Positions 34,970 to 43,461 of a stretch of 64,000 nt of DNA are shown here, piece after piece. Numbering within the stretch: position 1 is the first letter of the stretch; each line of letters opens with the position of its first letter. The notes below the pieces were generated by a model that saw nothing but the letters and a program-made list of their open reading frames with translations, was not told where the DNA came from and ran no database searches. The position numbers and the translations under genes were made by a program. The DNA comes from Chitinophagaceae bacterium LGM1 (GTDB lineage: Bacteria; Bacteroidota; Bacteroidia; Chitinophagales; Chitinophagaceae): positions 124,001 to 188,000 of the forward strand of contig CP075895.1 of the NCBI GenBank assembly GCA_018604165.1. The letters run 5' to 3'.

Positions 34970-35986
34970 ATGACTACAGAGCAAAAACTACGCGAGATAC
35001 TTTCGCAACGCATCATGATAATAGACGGCGCAATGGGTAGCATGATACAAGGCTACAAATTGGAAGAAGAAGACTATCGTGGCGAAAGGTTTAAAGACTG
35101 GCATAAAGATGTGAAAGGCAATAACGATATGCTCGTTATTACACAACCGCATATCGTTAAAGAAATACACCGCAAATACTTAGATGCCGGTGCCGATATT
35201 ATTGAAACCAATACATTCAGCGCGCAGGCTGTTGCTTTGGCAGACTATGATATGCAGGCATACGCATACGAAATAAGCTACGAAGCAGCCAAAGTAGCTA
35301 AGCAAGCAGTAGCGGAATACATAGCAGACAATCCGGGTGCAGAAAAATTTGTAGCGGGTGCAGTAGGCCCTATGAACAAAACACTATCGTTATCGCCCGA
35401 TGTAAACGACCCCGGCTACCGTGCTGTAACATTTGATGAAGTAGCAGACGCTTACTACGAACATATAAAAGGCATGGTTGATGGTGGAGCAGATTTATTG
35501 CTGATAGAAACCATCTTCGATACACTGAATGCTAAAGCAGCTATTTACGCAACGGAAAAATTCTTCCGCGATACGAATAACCGTTTGCCTGTAATGATTT
35601 CGGGTACTATTACAGATGCATCGGGTCGCACCCTTAGTGGACAAACGCTGGAAGCGTTTTACATTTCCGTATCGCACGCCAATCCCATCAGCATAGGGCT
35701 TAATTGCGCGTTGGGTGCAGAGCAAATGCGCCCGTATGTAGAGGAGTTGAGTGAAATAGCAAGCTGCCATGTAAGTTGCTACCCCAATGCGGGTTTGCCA
35801 AATGCAATGGGCGAGTATGATGAGTCGCCGGCCATTACAGCATCTATTGTTTCAGAATTTGCTAACCGTGGTTGGATAAACATAGTAGGCGGTTGTTGCG
35901 GTACTACACCTGCGCACATCAAAGCTATAGCCGATGCTATGAAAAACTTCAGTCCACGTAAGTTGCCAGAAGTGGTGATGGCGTAA
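34970..35986 (+). CDS. metH: Methionine synthase MetH, homocysteine-binding domain only
   Basis: A 338-residue protein equal to the first module of cobalamin-dependent methionine synthase, whose full length is about 1200 residues. Features are [31 protein letters not shown], and zinc ligands in [13 protein letters not shown] and [10 protein letters not shown]. It binds and activates homocysteine for methyl transfer. The folate, cobalamin and reactivation domains are absent. Split MetH is known in Bacteroidota, normally with the second part next door; here the next gene is an unrelated AT-rich gene. Confidence 0.9.
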   Translation: MTTEQKLREILSQRIMIIDGAMGSMIQGYKLEEEDYRGERFKDWHKDVKGNNDMLVITQPHIVKEIHRKYLDAGADIIETNTFSAQAVALADYDMQAYAYEISYEAAKVAKQAVAEYIADNPGAEKFVAGAVGPMNKTLSLSPDVNDPGYRAVTFDEVADAYYEHIKGMVDGGADLLLIETIFDTLNAKAAIYATEKFFRDTNNRLPVMISGTITDASGRTLSGQTLEAFYISVSHANPISIGLNCALGAEQMRPYVEELSEIASCHVSCYPNAGLPNAMGEYDESPAITASIVSEFANRGWINIVGGCCGTTPAHIKAIADAMKNFSPRKLPEVVMA

Positions 35987-35997
35987 AGAGAAATATC

Positions 35998-36462
35998 ATG
36001 CTTGCACATAAAGATGATGATATACATTTTTTGAAATCATGGTATTTAATAAACCTTGAGTTTGACCATTATTTATTATCCTTAGAGACGAATGACACAC
36101 TTTCTAAATTAGAAGAATATACTAGCCTATTAAAAGATCATATTAAAGAAGCCAAAAAAACTAAATACTCAAAAAGAGCATTACTATCAGCCTTTAATGA
36201 TATGTACGAAAGGTATACTCATATGCCTTGTGAACATAAAAAATCATTGAATGAATTACTGAAAATAAAACTGGGCAAAAACTTTGATGATTATTCTTTT
36301 TCAATAGCAGTAAAAAAAATAACCCAAACTGGAAAGATTAATACAGAAGAAGAGTACCGTATTATCTTAAGTGAAGTAGATAGGTTGTCTCAAATAGAGC
36401 CTGATTCTGATGCTTTAAAGAATCTAAATAAATTGTTGTTAGATTTTCACGTGAAAGCGTGA
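35998..36462 (+). CDS. Small helical protein of unknown function, AT-rich
   Basis: A 154-residue, probably all-helical soluble protein with no signal peptide or membrane segment (YTSLLKDHIKEAKKTKYSKR, EYRIILSEVDRLSQIEP). No family recognised. It starts 11 bp after the metH-like gene, where the second half of a split MetH would be expected, and is more AT-rich than both neighbours, suggesting insertion. Its last codons contain a degenerate parS-like palindrome. Confidence 0.6.
   Translation: MLAHKDDDIHFLKSWYLINLEFDHYLLSLETNDTLSKLEEYTSLLKDHIKEAKKTKYSKRALLSAFNDMYERYTHMPCEHKKSLNELLKIKLGKNFDDYSFSIAVKKITQTGKINTEEEYRIILSEVDRLSQIEPDSDALKNLNKLLLDFHVKA
36444..36457. other. Degenerate parS-like palindrome
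   Basis: TTTTCACGTGAAAG keeps the inner 12 bp of the parS palindrome exactly but changes the two outer positions. Binding would probably be weaker. It lies 6.5 kb from the perfect site in mnmG. Confidence 0.4.
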
Positions 36463-36582
36463 CTAGTTATCGTTTTCAACAACAGTACAACAAACTTCAT
36501 ATCTATATAACCGCCACATAACATTGCGGTAATATCTTATTTGTCTTTTTGCATAACCAAATGCCTTGTACGAGGCTTATAG

Positions 36583-37464
36583 ATGGCAAAAAGAGAAGTG
36601 GATATTGTGGTCTTGTCAGACATACATCTGGGTACTTATGGATGTCATGCCAAAGAACTGCTGCAATATCTGAAAAGCATTAAACCTAAAGCCGTTGTGC
36701 TGAACGGCGACATCATCGACATTTGGCAATTCAGCAAACGATACTGGCCTACAACACACATGATGGTGGTAAAACACCTCGTTGGCCTCATAGCAAAAGA
36801 AGTCCCCGTTTACTACATACCCGGCAACCATGATGAAATGCTCCGCCGTTTCAAAGACTTTCAACTGGGCTCGCTGAAGATTACCAATAAACTATCGTTG
36901 AAGATTGATGGCTCGAACGTGTGGATATTTCATGGTGATGTGTTTGATGTGGTGATGCAACACAGCAAATGGCTGGCAAAGCTGGGTGCAATTGGTTATG
37001 ACACACTTATTCTGATAAACAGGTTTGTCAATTTCATTTCCGAAAAATTGGGAAGCGGCAAAGTATCGCTCTCGAAGAAAATTAAGAATGGCGTAAAAGG
37101 AGCTGTAAAATTCATCAACAAGTTTGAAGCTACTGTTTGCGAAATAGCAGCAGAGAATAAATACAAGTACGTTATCTGCGGGCATATACACCAACCCGAA
37201 ATAAGAACCGTAGTTACAGAAAACGGAGCAGTGATATACATGAACTCGGGCGACTGGATTGAAAACCTGACAGCGCTTGAATACAACGATGGCAAATGGG
37301 GCATCTATAAGTATATGGACGATGCCGTAGCACAGGCCATAGACATCAACAAAAAGAAGCTACCGAAAGAAAGCCCCAAACAACTGATGGCTACACTGAT
37401 GCAGGAACTGAATATGAAAACAAACCTGCCAGATAGCCAAACCGATAACAGCGAAGCCGCATAA
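36583..37464 (+). CDS. UDP-2,3-diacylglucosamine diphosphatase-like metallophosphoesterase (LpxH-like)
   Basis: A 293-residue calcineurin-type phosphoesterase. Metal ligands are visible in LSDIHLG (Asp13, His15), NGDIID (Asp43), PGNHDE (Asn82, His83), IFHGD (His117) and CGHIHQPE. LpxH hydrolyses UDP-2,3-diacylglucosamine to lipid X in lipid A synthesis at the inner membrane, and this protein is similar in layout though about 50 residues longer. It begins a two-gene unit with the MurG-like transferase 2 bp downstream, which strengthens an envelope role. Confidence 0.82.
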   Translation: MAKREVDIVVLSDIHLGTYGCHAKELLQYLKSIKPKAVVLNGDIIDIWQFSKRYWPTTHMMVVKHLVGLIAKEVPVYYIPGNHDEMLRRFKDFQLGSLKITNKLSLKIDGSNVWIFHGDVFDVVMQHSKWLAKLGAIGYDTLILINRFVNFISEKLGSGKVSLSKKIKNGVKGAVKFINKFEATVCEIAAENKYKYVICGHIHQPEIRTVVTENGAVIYMNSGDWIENLTALEYNDGKWGIYKYMDDAVAQAIDINKKKLPKESPKQLMATLMQELNMKTNLPDSQTDNSEAA

Positions 37465-37466
37465 AC

Positions 37467-38498
37467 ATGAAAATACTATTTGCCATACAAGGCACAGGCA
37501 ACGGGCACCTTAGCAGGGCAAGAGATGTATATCCTGAACTGGCTAAATACGGAGAGGTAGATGTATTGATAAGCGGCATACAGGCCGATGTACAAGTGCC
37601 ATTCCCTGTTAAGTACAAGATGTATGGTATGAGTTTCATCTTCGGCAAAAAGGGTGGGGTGGATATTATTGAAACCGCCAAGAAACTAAAGCTGTTTAAG
37701 CTGATAAACGACATTCGCACTTTCCCAATTGAAGAATATGATTTGGTGGTGAATGATTTTGAACCCATCAGTGCTTGGGCTTGTAAGCTGAAGCGTAAAC
37801 CATGTATAGGCCTCAGCCACCAGAGTGCCGTACTGCATGAGCGCGCGCCGCAACCCGAAGAAAGTGATTGGAAAGGCGAACTGGTATTGAAACATTATGC
37901 ACCTGTTACCGATTACTATGGCTTCCACTTTCGTGCATACGATAAAAATACTTTCACACCCGTTATCCGTCAAGAGATACGCGCGTTGACACCAACTAAT
38001 GAAGGACATTATACTGTATATCTGCCGTCTTACGACGATGATACGTTGGTAAAACATCTTTCTTATTTTGAAGATGCACAGTGGCAGGTATTTTCTAAAC
38101 ACAACAAAGAGCCGTTCACATTTAAGAATGTACAAATACAACCCATCGAAAACGATGCTTTCATCAAGAGCATGGCAAGCAGTACAGGTGTGTTGTGCGG
38201 TGCGGGCTTTGAAGGTCCTGCAGAAGCTATGTACCTCGGCAAAAAACTGATGGTAGTACCCATGCAGGAACAATACGAGCAACATTGCAATGCTGCCGCT
38301 GCTGCTACATTGGGTGTACCGGTCATCAAACAACTGGGCCGTAAATACTACGAGCGTATCAAATGGTGGTTGGTAGCTGGCGAAGCCATACAAGTAGATT
38401 TCCCCGACAGGACAGCAGAAATTATAGAGCGATTAATAAGAGAACATGCACCCGCGAAAACTGAAAGCATACAAAAAGCAATACCTGCTATTCATTAA
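37467..38498 (+). CDS. MurG-like GT-B glycosyltransferase
   Basis: A 343-residue GT-B-type protein with no signal peptide. The N-terminal glycine-rich loop FAIQGTGNGHLSRARDVYPEL and the C-terminal donor-site region GVLCGAGFEGPAEAMYLGKKLMVVP, with EQYEQHCNA nearby, are as in MurG and related UDP-sugar transferases. It is 2 bp downstream of the LpxH-like gene and certainly co-transcribed, suggesting a step in lipid A or another glycolipid. The exact substrate is unknown. Confidence 0.82.
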   Translation: MKILFAIQGTGNGHLSRARDVYPELAKYGEVDVLISGIQADVQVPFPVKYKMYGMSFIFGKKGGVDIIETAKKLKLFKLINDIRTFPIEEYDLVVNDFEPISAWACKLKRKPCIGLSHQSAVLHERAPQPEESDWKGELVLKHYAPVTDYYGFHFRAYDKNTFTPVIRQEIRALTPTNEGHYTVYLPSYDDDTLVKHLSYFEDAQWQVFSKHNKEPFTFKNVQIQPIENDAFIKSMASSTGVLCGAGFEGPAEAMYLGKKLMVVPMQEQYEQHCNAAAAATLGVPVIKQLGRKYYERIKWWLVAGEAIQVDFPDRTAEIIERLIREHAPAKTESIQKAIPAIH

Positions 38499-38542
38499 CA
38501 GGCTGTATGATATTGGCCTTATAGCCAACAGGATAATTATCG

Positions 38543-39322
38543 CTATTTGCCTTTGAAGACTGGTTTGCGTTTTTCAAGAAAAGCATTGACACCCTCTTTA
38601 AAATCTTCGGTACTGCCTGCCTCTATCTGCAATTCTTTTTCACGGTCTAGCTGCTGTACCAACGTATTGTTCCATGTTTCGTTCATCAGGCGTTTAGTAA
38701 GCCCTAAGCCTTTGGTGGGCATTTGTGCCAAGGCGTTGGCTATTTGCTTGGTTTCCTGTTCAAAGTTTTCGTCTGCAAAGCTTTTGTAAATCATACCCAT
38801 CGCTACTGCTTCGTCTGCACTTACTTTATCGCCCAGCATGGTTAGTGCCAACGCGCGTTGCATACCCACCAATCGGGGTAGTATATACGTACCTGCACTA
38901 TCGGGTATCAATGCTATTTTACTGAAAGCTTGTATGAAAGACGCGCTTTTGGTTGCCAATACTATATCACCAGCCAATGCGATGTTAGCCCCCGCCCCTG
39001 CTGCTACGCCATTCACAGCCACTACGATTGGTTTTTCTATTTTGCGCATACGTAATATGATGGGGTTGTAATGCTCACGTACTATCTTTTCAAGTTCCGG
39101 ACCTTGGGGGTCTATTGCCTCTGCAAGGTCTTGTCCTGCACAAAAAGCTTTGCCAACACCTGTAACATAAATGCACCTGATAGCTTCATCTTCTTCGCAA
39201 TCATCCAACGCTGCTTGATACGCCAATGCCATCTCTCGGTTGAAGCTATTGAATTTATCAGGACGGTTGAGGGTGATGTAACCCACACCATTTTCTTTAC
39301 TTAGCAATACTATCTGGCTCAT
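38543..39322 (-). CDS. Enoyl-CoA hydratase/isomerase, PaaG-like
   Basis: A 259-residue crotonase-fold protein. The first oxyanion-hole segment is GKAFCAGQDLAEA and the second is NGVAAGAGANIALAGD. FSKIALIPDSAGTYILPRLVG closely resembles PaaG, the 1,2-epoxyphenylacetyl-CoA isomerase, including an Asp where many hydratases have Glu. Other phenylacetate genes are not in the window, so a role in fatty or aromatic acyl-CoA metabolism is likely but unspecific. Confidence 0.85.
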   Translation of the reverse strand: MSQIVLLSKENGVGYITLNRPDKFNSFNREMALAYQAALDDCEEDEAIRCIYVTGVGKAFCAGQDLAEAIDPQGPELEKIVREHYNPIILRMRKIEKPIVVAVNGVAAGAGANIALAGDIVLATKSASFIQAFSKIALIPDSAGTYILPRLVGMQRALALTMLGDKVSADEAVAMGMIYKSFADENFEQETKQIANALAQMPTKGLGLTKRLMNETWNNTLVQQLDREKELQIEAGSTEDFKEGVNAFLEKRKPVFKGK

Positions 39323-39326
39323 GCAG

Positions 39327-39334
39327 CAAAATTA
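39327..39334 (-). promoter_or_regulatory. TAnnTTTG -7 element of the PaaG-like gene
   Basis: TAATTTTG on the minus strand matches exactly and ends 4 nt before the ATG at 39322, the same very short spacing as at the metH-like gene. Confidence 0.5.
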
Positions 39335-39349
39335 AAGACTATTATGCAA

Positions 39350-40348
39350 CTATGTTTGTGCAGATTTAAACAATCGTTGTTTGAAATAAGTACCAATACC
39401 GATGATGCTGGTAACATTGAGCGGAAACTCCAGCAATACATGCAAGAAGCTGAGGAATATCAACCATTGCAAGCCCATAGCATAGTCGGTAATGTATAAA
39501 CCTATGCTTACCAACCATAGTAAGATGACAGCAGCAAATCGCAGCTTTGGTACATTGTGCCACTGAATGATTTTTGTTTTTGAAAACCAGTTGAGATAGT
39601 GATATGTGTATGCAAAAGCTATAAAACGCATCAGCAATATACCATCGCTGGAGTGGAAAATTATTTTATCCCATGCAGGCATGTCATTTTGTATAGGTAC
39701 GCCCTGCATATGCATCAGCCAATTGATGTTTAATATCTTAAAAGGAGCATAAGCGTTTACGCTATAATCCGTTGGTGGATAAAATGCCTTATCCGGAAAC
39801 ACTACATACAATAGTATAGGGCAAAGTACCATAGCTATTACAGACGGTATGCCAAAACGGCTCTGGCTTTTCAATGCACCATATAGCATAAATATGGCCG
39901 TGAAAAAATAGACATGTATCAGCGTTGGCAAAAACACGGTAAATAAAATGGTATAGTTATGCGCTACTTGCGATGATAGTACCAATACTGCAATGCCCCC
40001 AATTCTGTAAAAAGGGTTTTTGACCGTAACGAATATGATGGAGCCTAACAGAGCTATATATGCAAGGTTGGCATCAAAACCCTCTGGGAAATCTAGTTCT
40101 AAAAAGCGGTCGTAAAACTTTAGGGTAATCAGCAAACCAATTACTATCAGTATAATAGCGTCATAACGCTCTTTGGTATAATACTTCTTATCGTGCAGCC
40201 AGGATATTTCTGTCAGGTAGTGTAGCGGCCCCAGTATAGCATAGGAAAATAAAAACAGTTCAAATGGCAACACCATCGCTACACAGCAGGATATAAGCAT
40301 GAGGCCGATATTGACTATATCTATCTTTTCGGTTGATGTAAGTTGCAT
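39350..40348 (-). CDS. Polytopic membrane protein with conserved-looking histidines, unknown function
   Basis: A 332-residue protein with roughly eight to nine hydrophobic helices and no large soluble domain. Histidines sit within or beside helices in LGPLHYLTEISWLHDK, LPTLIHVYFF, AYTYHYLNWF and SFLHVLLEFPL. This arrangement is reminiscent of membrane metal enzymes such as Brp/Blh carotenoid oxygenases, but I could not confirm that family. It is 27 bp upstream of the PaaG-like gene in transcription order, so the two may be co-transcribed. Confidence 0.6.
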   Translation of the reverse strand: MQLTSTEKIDIVNIGLMLISCCVAMVLPFELFLFSYAILGPLHYLTEISWLHDKKYYTKERYDAIILIVIGLLITLKFYDRFLELDFPEGFDANLAYIALLGSIIFVTVKNPFYRIGGIAVLVLSSQVAHNYTILFTVFLPTLIHVYFFTAIFMLYGALKSQSRFGIPSVIAMVLCPILLYVVFPDKAFYPPTDYSVNAYAPFKILNINWLMHMQGVPIQNDMPAWDKIIFHSSDGILLMRFIAFAYTYHYLNWFSKTKIIQWHNVPKLRFAAVILLWLVSIGLYITDYAMGLQWLIFLSFLHVLLEFPLNVTSIIGIGTYFKQRLFKSAQT

Positions 40349-40422
40349 TTTACTATTACTATTGTTGCTACTAAAAATAATAAAATTAGATAGACAGGAT
40401 GTTATAATTTTAATACCTGATT

Positions 40423-41967
40423 ATGTTGGTAAAAGTATTCGGAAGCGCGGTATATGGTGTAGAGGCTATCACCATCACTATAGAAGTGGACATCATAGGT
40501 GGCGGACAAACAGGCTACTTCATTGTTGGCCTGCCAGACAATGCTGTGAAAGAAAGTACCGAGCGTGTACTATCTGCTATTAAAAATACGGGGTACGAAC
40601 GTCCACGCAATAAGGTAGTAGTCAACATGGCACCTGCTGATATTCGCAAAGCAGGCTCTGCATACGATTTGCCAATAGCTATAGGTATGCTGGCAGCATC
40701 AGGGCAACTACCTTCTGCTGAGTTGGATAAATATATTATTATGGGTGAGTTATCACTCGATGGTTCTGTTCAGCCCATCAAAGGGGCATTGCCCATAGCC
40801 ATACAAGCCCGTGCCGAAAAATTCAAAGGGCTGATACTGCCAAAAGCCAACGAGCGAGAAGCGGGCATGGTAAATAACCTGGAAGTATATGGTGTAAACC
40901 ACATCAGCGAGGTAATAGGTTTCTTTACAGGCGACAAAGTTTTAGAACCAGTAACCATCAATACCCGCGATGAATTTTTTCATTCTCAGTATGAGTTTGA
41001 TATTGATTTCAATGACGTTAAAGGACAGGAAAATGTAAAACGTGCTTTGGAAATTGCCGCCGCTGGTGGGCATAATGCCATATTGATTGGTCCGCCTGGT
41101 GCGGGTAAAACTATGCTTGCTAAAAGGCTGCCAACTATACTGCCACCCCTTTCATTACACGAGGCATTAGAAACCACCAAAATACATTCAGTAGCCGGTA
41201 AGCTACCGGGCAATACCTCACTTATTTCTCGTCGTCCTTTCCGTTCGCCACACCATACTATTAGCGATGTAGCATTGGTAGGCGGTGGCGGTAATCCACA
41301 ACCGGGCGAAATATCGCTGGCGCATAATGGTGTTTTGTTTCTTGATGAGCTGCCCGAATTTAAGCGTACCGTATTGGAAGTAATGCGCCAACCAATGGAA
41401 GAACGCAGGGTTTCCATATCTCGTGCAAAAGTTAGTATAGACTTCCCTGCCAGCTTCATGCTCATAGCATCTATGAATCCCTGCCCATGTGGTTACTTCA
41501 ACCATCCCGAAAAAGAATGTACTTGCAACCCCATGATGGTGCAACGATACCTGAATAAAATATCAGGACCATTGCTCGATAGGATAGACCTGCACGTAGA
41601 GGTTACGCCCGTATCGTTCAACGAGTTATCATCACAAAAAACATCAGAAAACAGCAATATAGTACGCGAACGAGTACTGAAAGCGCGCGAAATACAAGCA
41701 AAAAGATTTGAGGGGCAACAGGGCGTATATGCTAATGCACAAATGAGCAGCAAGCAGCTAAAAGAAATCTGCCTGATAAACCAAGTGGGACAAACTTTAT
41801 TGAAGACTGCAATGGATAGATTAAACCTTTCTGCCCGTGCATACGACCGTATACTGAAAGTAGCAAGAACCATAGCCGACCTTGCAGAAAGCGAAGAAAT
41901 AAGACCAGAACATTTGGCAGAAGCCATACAATACCGCAGCCTTGACAGAGAGGGTTGGGCGGGATAA
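40423..41967 (+). CDS. comM: YifB/ComM-family Mg-chelatase-like AAA+ ATPase
   Basis: A 514-residue protein with the three parts of ComM: an N-terminal Lon-protease-like domain (VYGVEAITITIEVDIIGG, VVVNMAPADIRKAGS), an AAA+ Mg-chelatase domain with Walker A (GPPGAGKTML, about 223) and Walker B (VLFLDELPEF, about 304), and a C-terminal domain with a NPCPCGYF cysteine motif and the ending SLDREGWAG. In naturally transforming bacteria ComM is a branch-migration helicase that promotes integration of incoming DNA. Its 3' end is repeated in decayed form twice downstream. Confidence 0.93.
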   Translation: MLVKVFGSAVYGVEAITITIEVDIIGGGQTGYFIVGLPDNAVKESTERVLSAIKNTGYERPRNKVVVNMAPADIRKAGSAYDLPIAIGMLAASGQLPSAELDKYIIMGELSLDGSVQPIKGALPIAIQARAEKFKGLILPKANEREAGMVNNLEVYGVNHISEVIGFFTGDKVLEPVTINTRDEFFHSQYEFDIDFNDVKGQENVKRALEIAAAGGHNAILIGPPGAGKTMLAKRLPTILPPLSLHEALETTKIHSVAGKLPGNTSLISRRPFRSPHHTISDVALVGGGGNPQPGEISLAHNGVLFLDELPEFKRTVLEVMRQPMEERRVSISRAKVSIDFPASFMLIASMNPCPCGYFNHPEKECTCNPMMVQRYLNKISGPLLDRIDLHVEVTPVSFNELSSQKTSENSNIVRERVLKAREIQAKRFEGQQGVYANAQMSSKQLKEICLINQVGQTLLKTAMDRLNLSARAYDRILKVARTIADLAESEEIRPEHLAEAIQYRSLDREGWAG

Positions 41968-42035
41968 TTATTCGTGCTTTGAAAAGTATCTGTAGGCATC
42001 ATAGCCTTTCCAATACTATTATATTGAAAATTTTG

Positions 42036-42043
42036 TACGTTTG
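42036..42043 (+). promoter_or_regulatory. TAnnTTTG -7 element of the serine hydrolase gene
   Basis: TACGTTTG is an exact consensus match, 58 nt before the ATG at 42102. It shows that the gene has its own promoter rather than relying on comM. Confidence 0.45.
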
Positions 42044-42101
42044 ATTTGCACTCTATATGCAGTAGCTAAGTGCATAATCAATCAATGTAAAATTTCCCAC
42101 A

Positions 42102-43232
42102 ATGAAAAATATCGTATTATTAGTATTGTTTGTTTTCATACAAATTGGCCTATTGTCATCTTGTAAAAAAGACGAGGACTTGACTGTAAGTTCGAAAGAA
42201 GAACTTGAACAGAAATTGAAGGCTGAAGTTGACAACAATAATCTTATTTCTATTTCATACTGTATTGTCAAAAATGATAAAATAGTTTATTCCGGCGCAA
42301 TGGGCATGGCCGATAAAAACAAAAATGTACTTGCAACAGACAATACCAGATATTTAGTAGCATCAGTTTCTAAAACAATTACTGCTGTTGCTGTTATGAA
42401 ATTGGTAGAGCAGAATTTAATAGACTTAGATGACGACATCAATAAATACCTGCCTTTTTCAGTACGAAACCCCAATTTCCCTGATGATAAAATAACCCTA
42501 AGAATGTTACTCAGTCATAGGGCCAGCATTTCTGATGAATTTCAGGAAACCTTGACTTTAGATTGCTACGGAACAGACTGTGCTATGAGCTTAGACGAAT
42601 ATTTCAAAGCTGTTTTTTTACAAACAGGACAATATTTTTCTTCAAAGAATTTTTCAAATAGCAAACCGGGTTCAGCAGAAGACTATAGTAATTTGGGCTC
42701 TGCACTCATTGGTTACTTAGTTGAAAGAATTACACAAACGCCTTTCGATGTATATTGTAAAACTAACATTTTTACTCCGTTAGGAATGACTAAAACAGAA
42801 TGGCGACTTGCAAATACACCTCTTTCTGAATTGGCAATACCATATTCCGATGAAATTAAAAGCGCAAACCCGCACTACACTTTTCCTGATTATCCTAACG
42901 GTGGTCTGAGAACTACGGCGTTAGACTTGTCATTATTTTTAAGGATGGTCATGCTCAACGGCAGTATCAATGGCACTAAAATACTATCTGAGTCAACTAT
43001 GGCAGCGATGAAGACCTTACAGTTTGGAAGTACAGAGTTTTGTTTGTCTATTTATTATGATACTGTAAAAGGGAAAAAGGTTTTGGGACACAGCGGCGGA
43101 GAAAAAGGTGTTACTGCTGAAATGTTTTATGATACAAATACAAACGTGGGCGTAATAGTTTTCAGTAATGAGGAAGATGCCGAATTGGAGAATACCGTTT
43201 CGCTTCTATTCAATTATGGCGAAAAGCAGTAG
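42102..43232 (+). CDS. Beta-lactamase-family serine hydrolase, lipoprotein
   Basis: A 376-residue lipoprotein (lipobox LLSSC, Cys21) with a class C beta-lactamase/DD-peptidase fold. The catalytic SxxK is SVSK (Ser88-Lys91), the Tyr-x-Asn motif is YSN in DYSNLGSALIGY, and HSGG replaces the KTG motif. Such proteins include esterases, peptidases and carboxypeptidases; beta-lactamase activity should not be assumed. The DNA is more AT-rich than comM, and a decayed copy of the comM 3' end lies 57 bp downstream, so this gene looks like an insertion at the comM end. Confidence 0.87.
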   Translation: MKNIVLLVLFVFIQIGLLSSCKKDEDLTVSSKEELEQKLKAEVDNNNLISISYCIVKNDKIVYSGAMGMADKNKNVLATDNTRYLVASVSKTITAVAVMKLVEQNLIDLDDDINKYLPFSVRNPNFPDDKITLRMLLSHRASISDEFQETLTLDCYGTDCAMSLDEYFKAVFLQTGQYFSSKNFSNSKPGSAEDYSNLGSALIGYLVERITQTPFDVYCKTNIFTPLGMTKTEWRLANTPLSELAIPYSDEIKSANPHYTFPDYPNGGLRTTALDLSLFLRMVMLNGSINGTKILSESTMAAMKTLQFGSTEFCLSIYYDTVKGKKVLGHSGGEKGVTAEMFYDTNTNVGVIVFSNEEDAELENTVSLLFNYGEKQ

Positions 43233-43289
43233 CCTATTAAACAAAAAACACAATCAAACAGTATCTGCGTACTCGTTATCTGCTTCTGT

Positions 43290-43348
43290 ATTTAGTAGTC
43301 ACCATTCAATAACGTTGCCTTGACAGAGAGGGATGGGCGGATAGATAA
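43290..43348 (+). pseudogene. Decayed duplicate of the comM 3' end, first copy
   Basis: Positions 43290-43345 align without gaps to the last codons of comM (41912-41967). About 26 of the first 35 positions agree, and CCTTGACAGAGAGGG is identical. In frame it reads like IQ-stop-RCLDREGWA against IQYRSLDREGWA, with a Tyr codon changed to a stop. It is a displaced gene end, not a functional gene. Confidence 0.75.
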
Positions 43349-43461
43349 ATGGAGTGAAAAAGATGGCTACATCCGTACTACTACTTAGTTGTATTTACCG
43401 TAATAAAGGTATATAACAGCGTGTTTGTGTTATTTAGTTTTATGTATTAAATAACATAAGT

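Noticed and set aside
37686-38393. A 235-codon antisense frame over the MurG-like gene
   Set aside because: It lies wholly within a recognised coding gene, has no domain or ribosome site, and has shadow-like composition.
38499-38542. TTGGC...GCCAA mini-hairpin between the MurG-like and PaaG-like genes as a terminator
   Set aside because: A 5-bp stem without a T-tract is too weak to call.
42102-43232. Annotating the serine hydrolase as an antibiotic-resistance beta-lactamase
   Set aside because: The SxxK and YSN motifs place it in the broad family, but the third motif is HSGG rather than KTG, and most such lipoproteins are esterases or peptidases.
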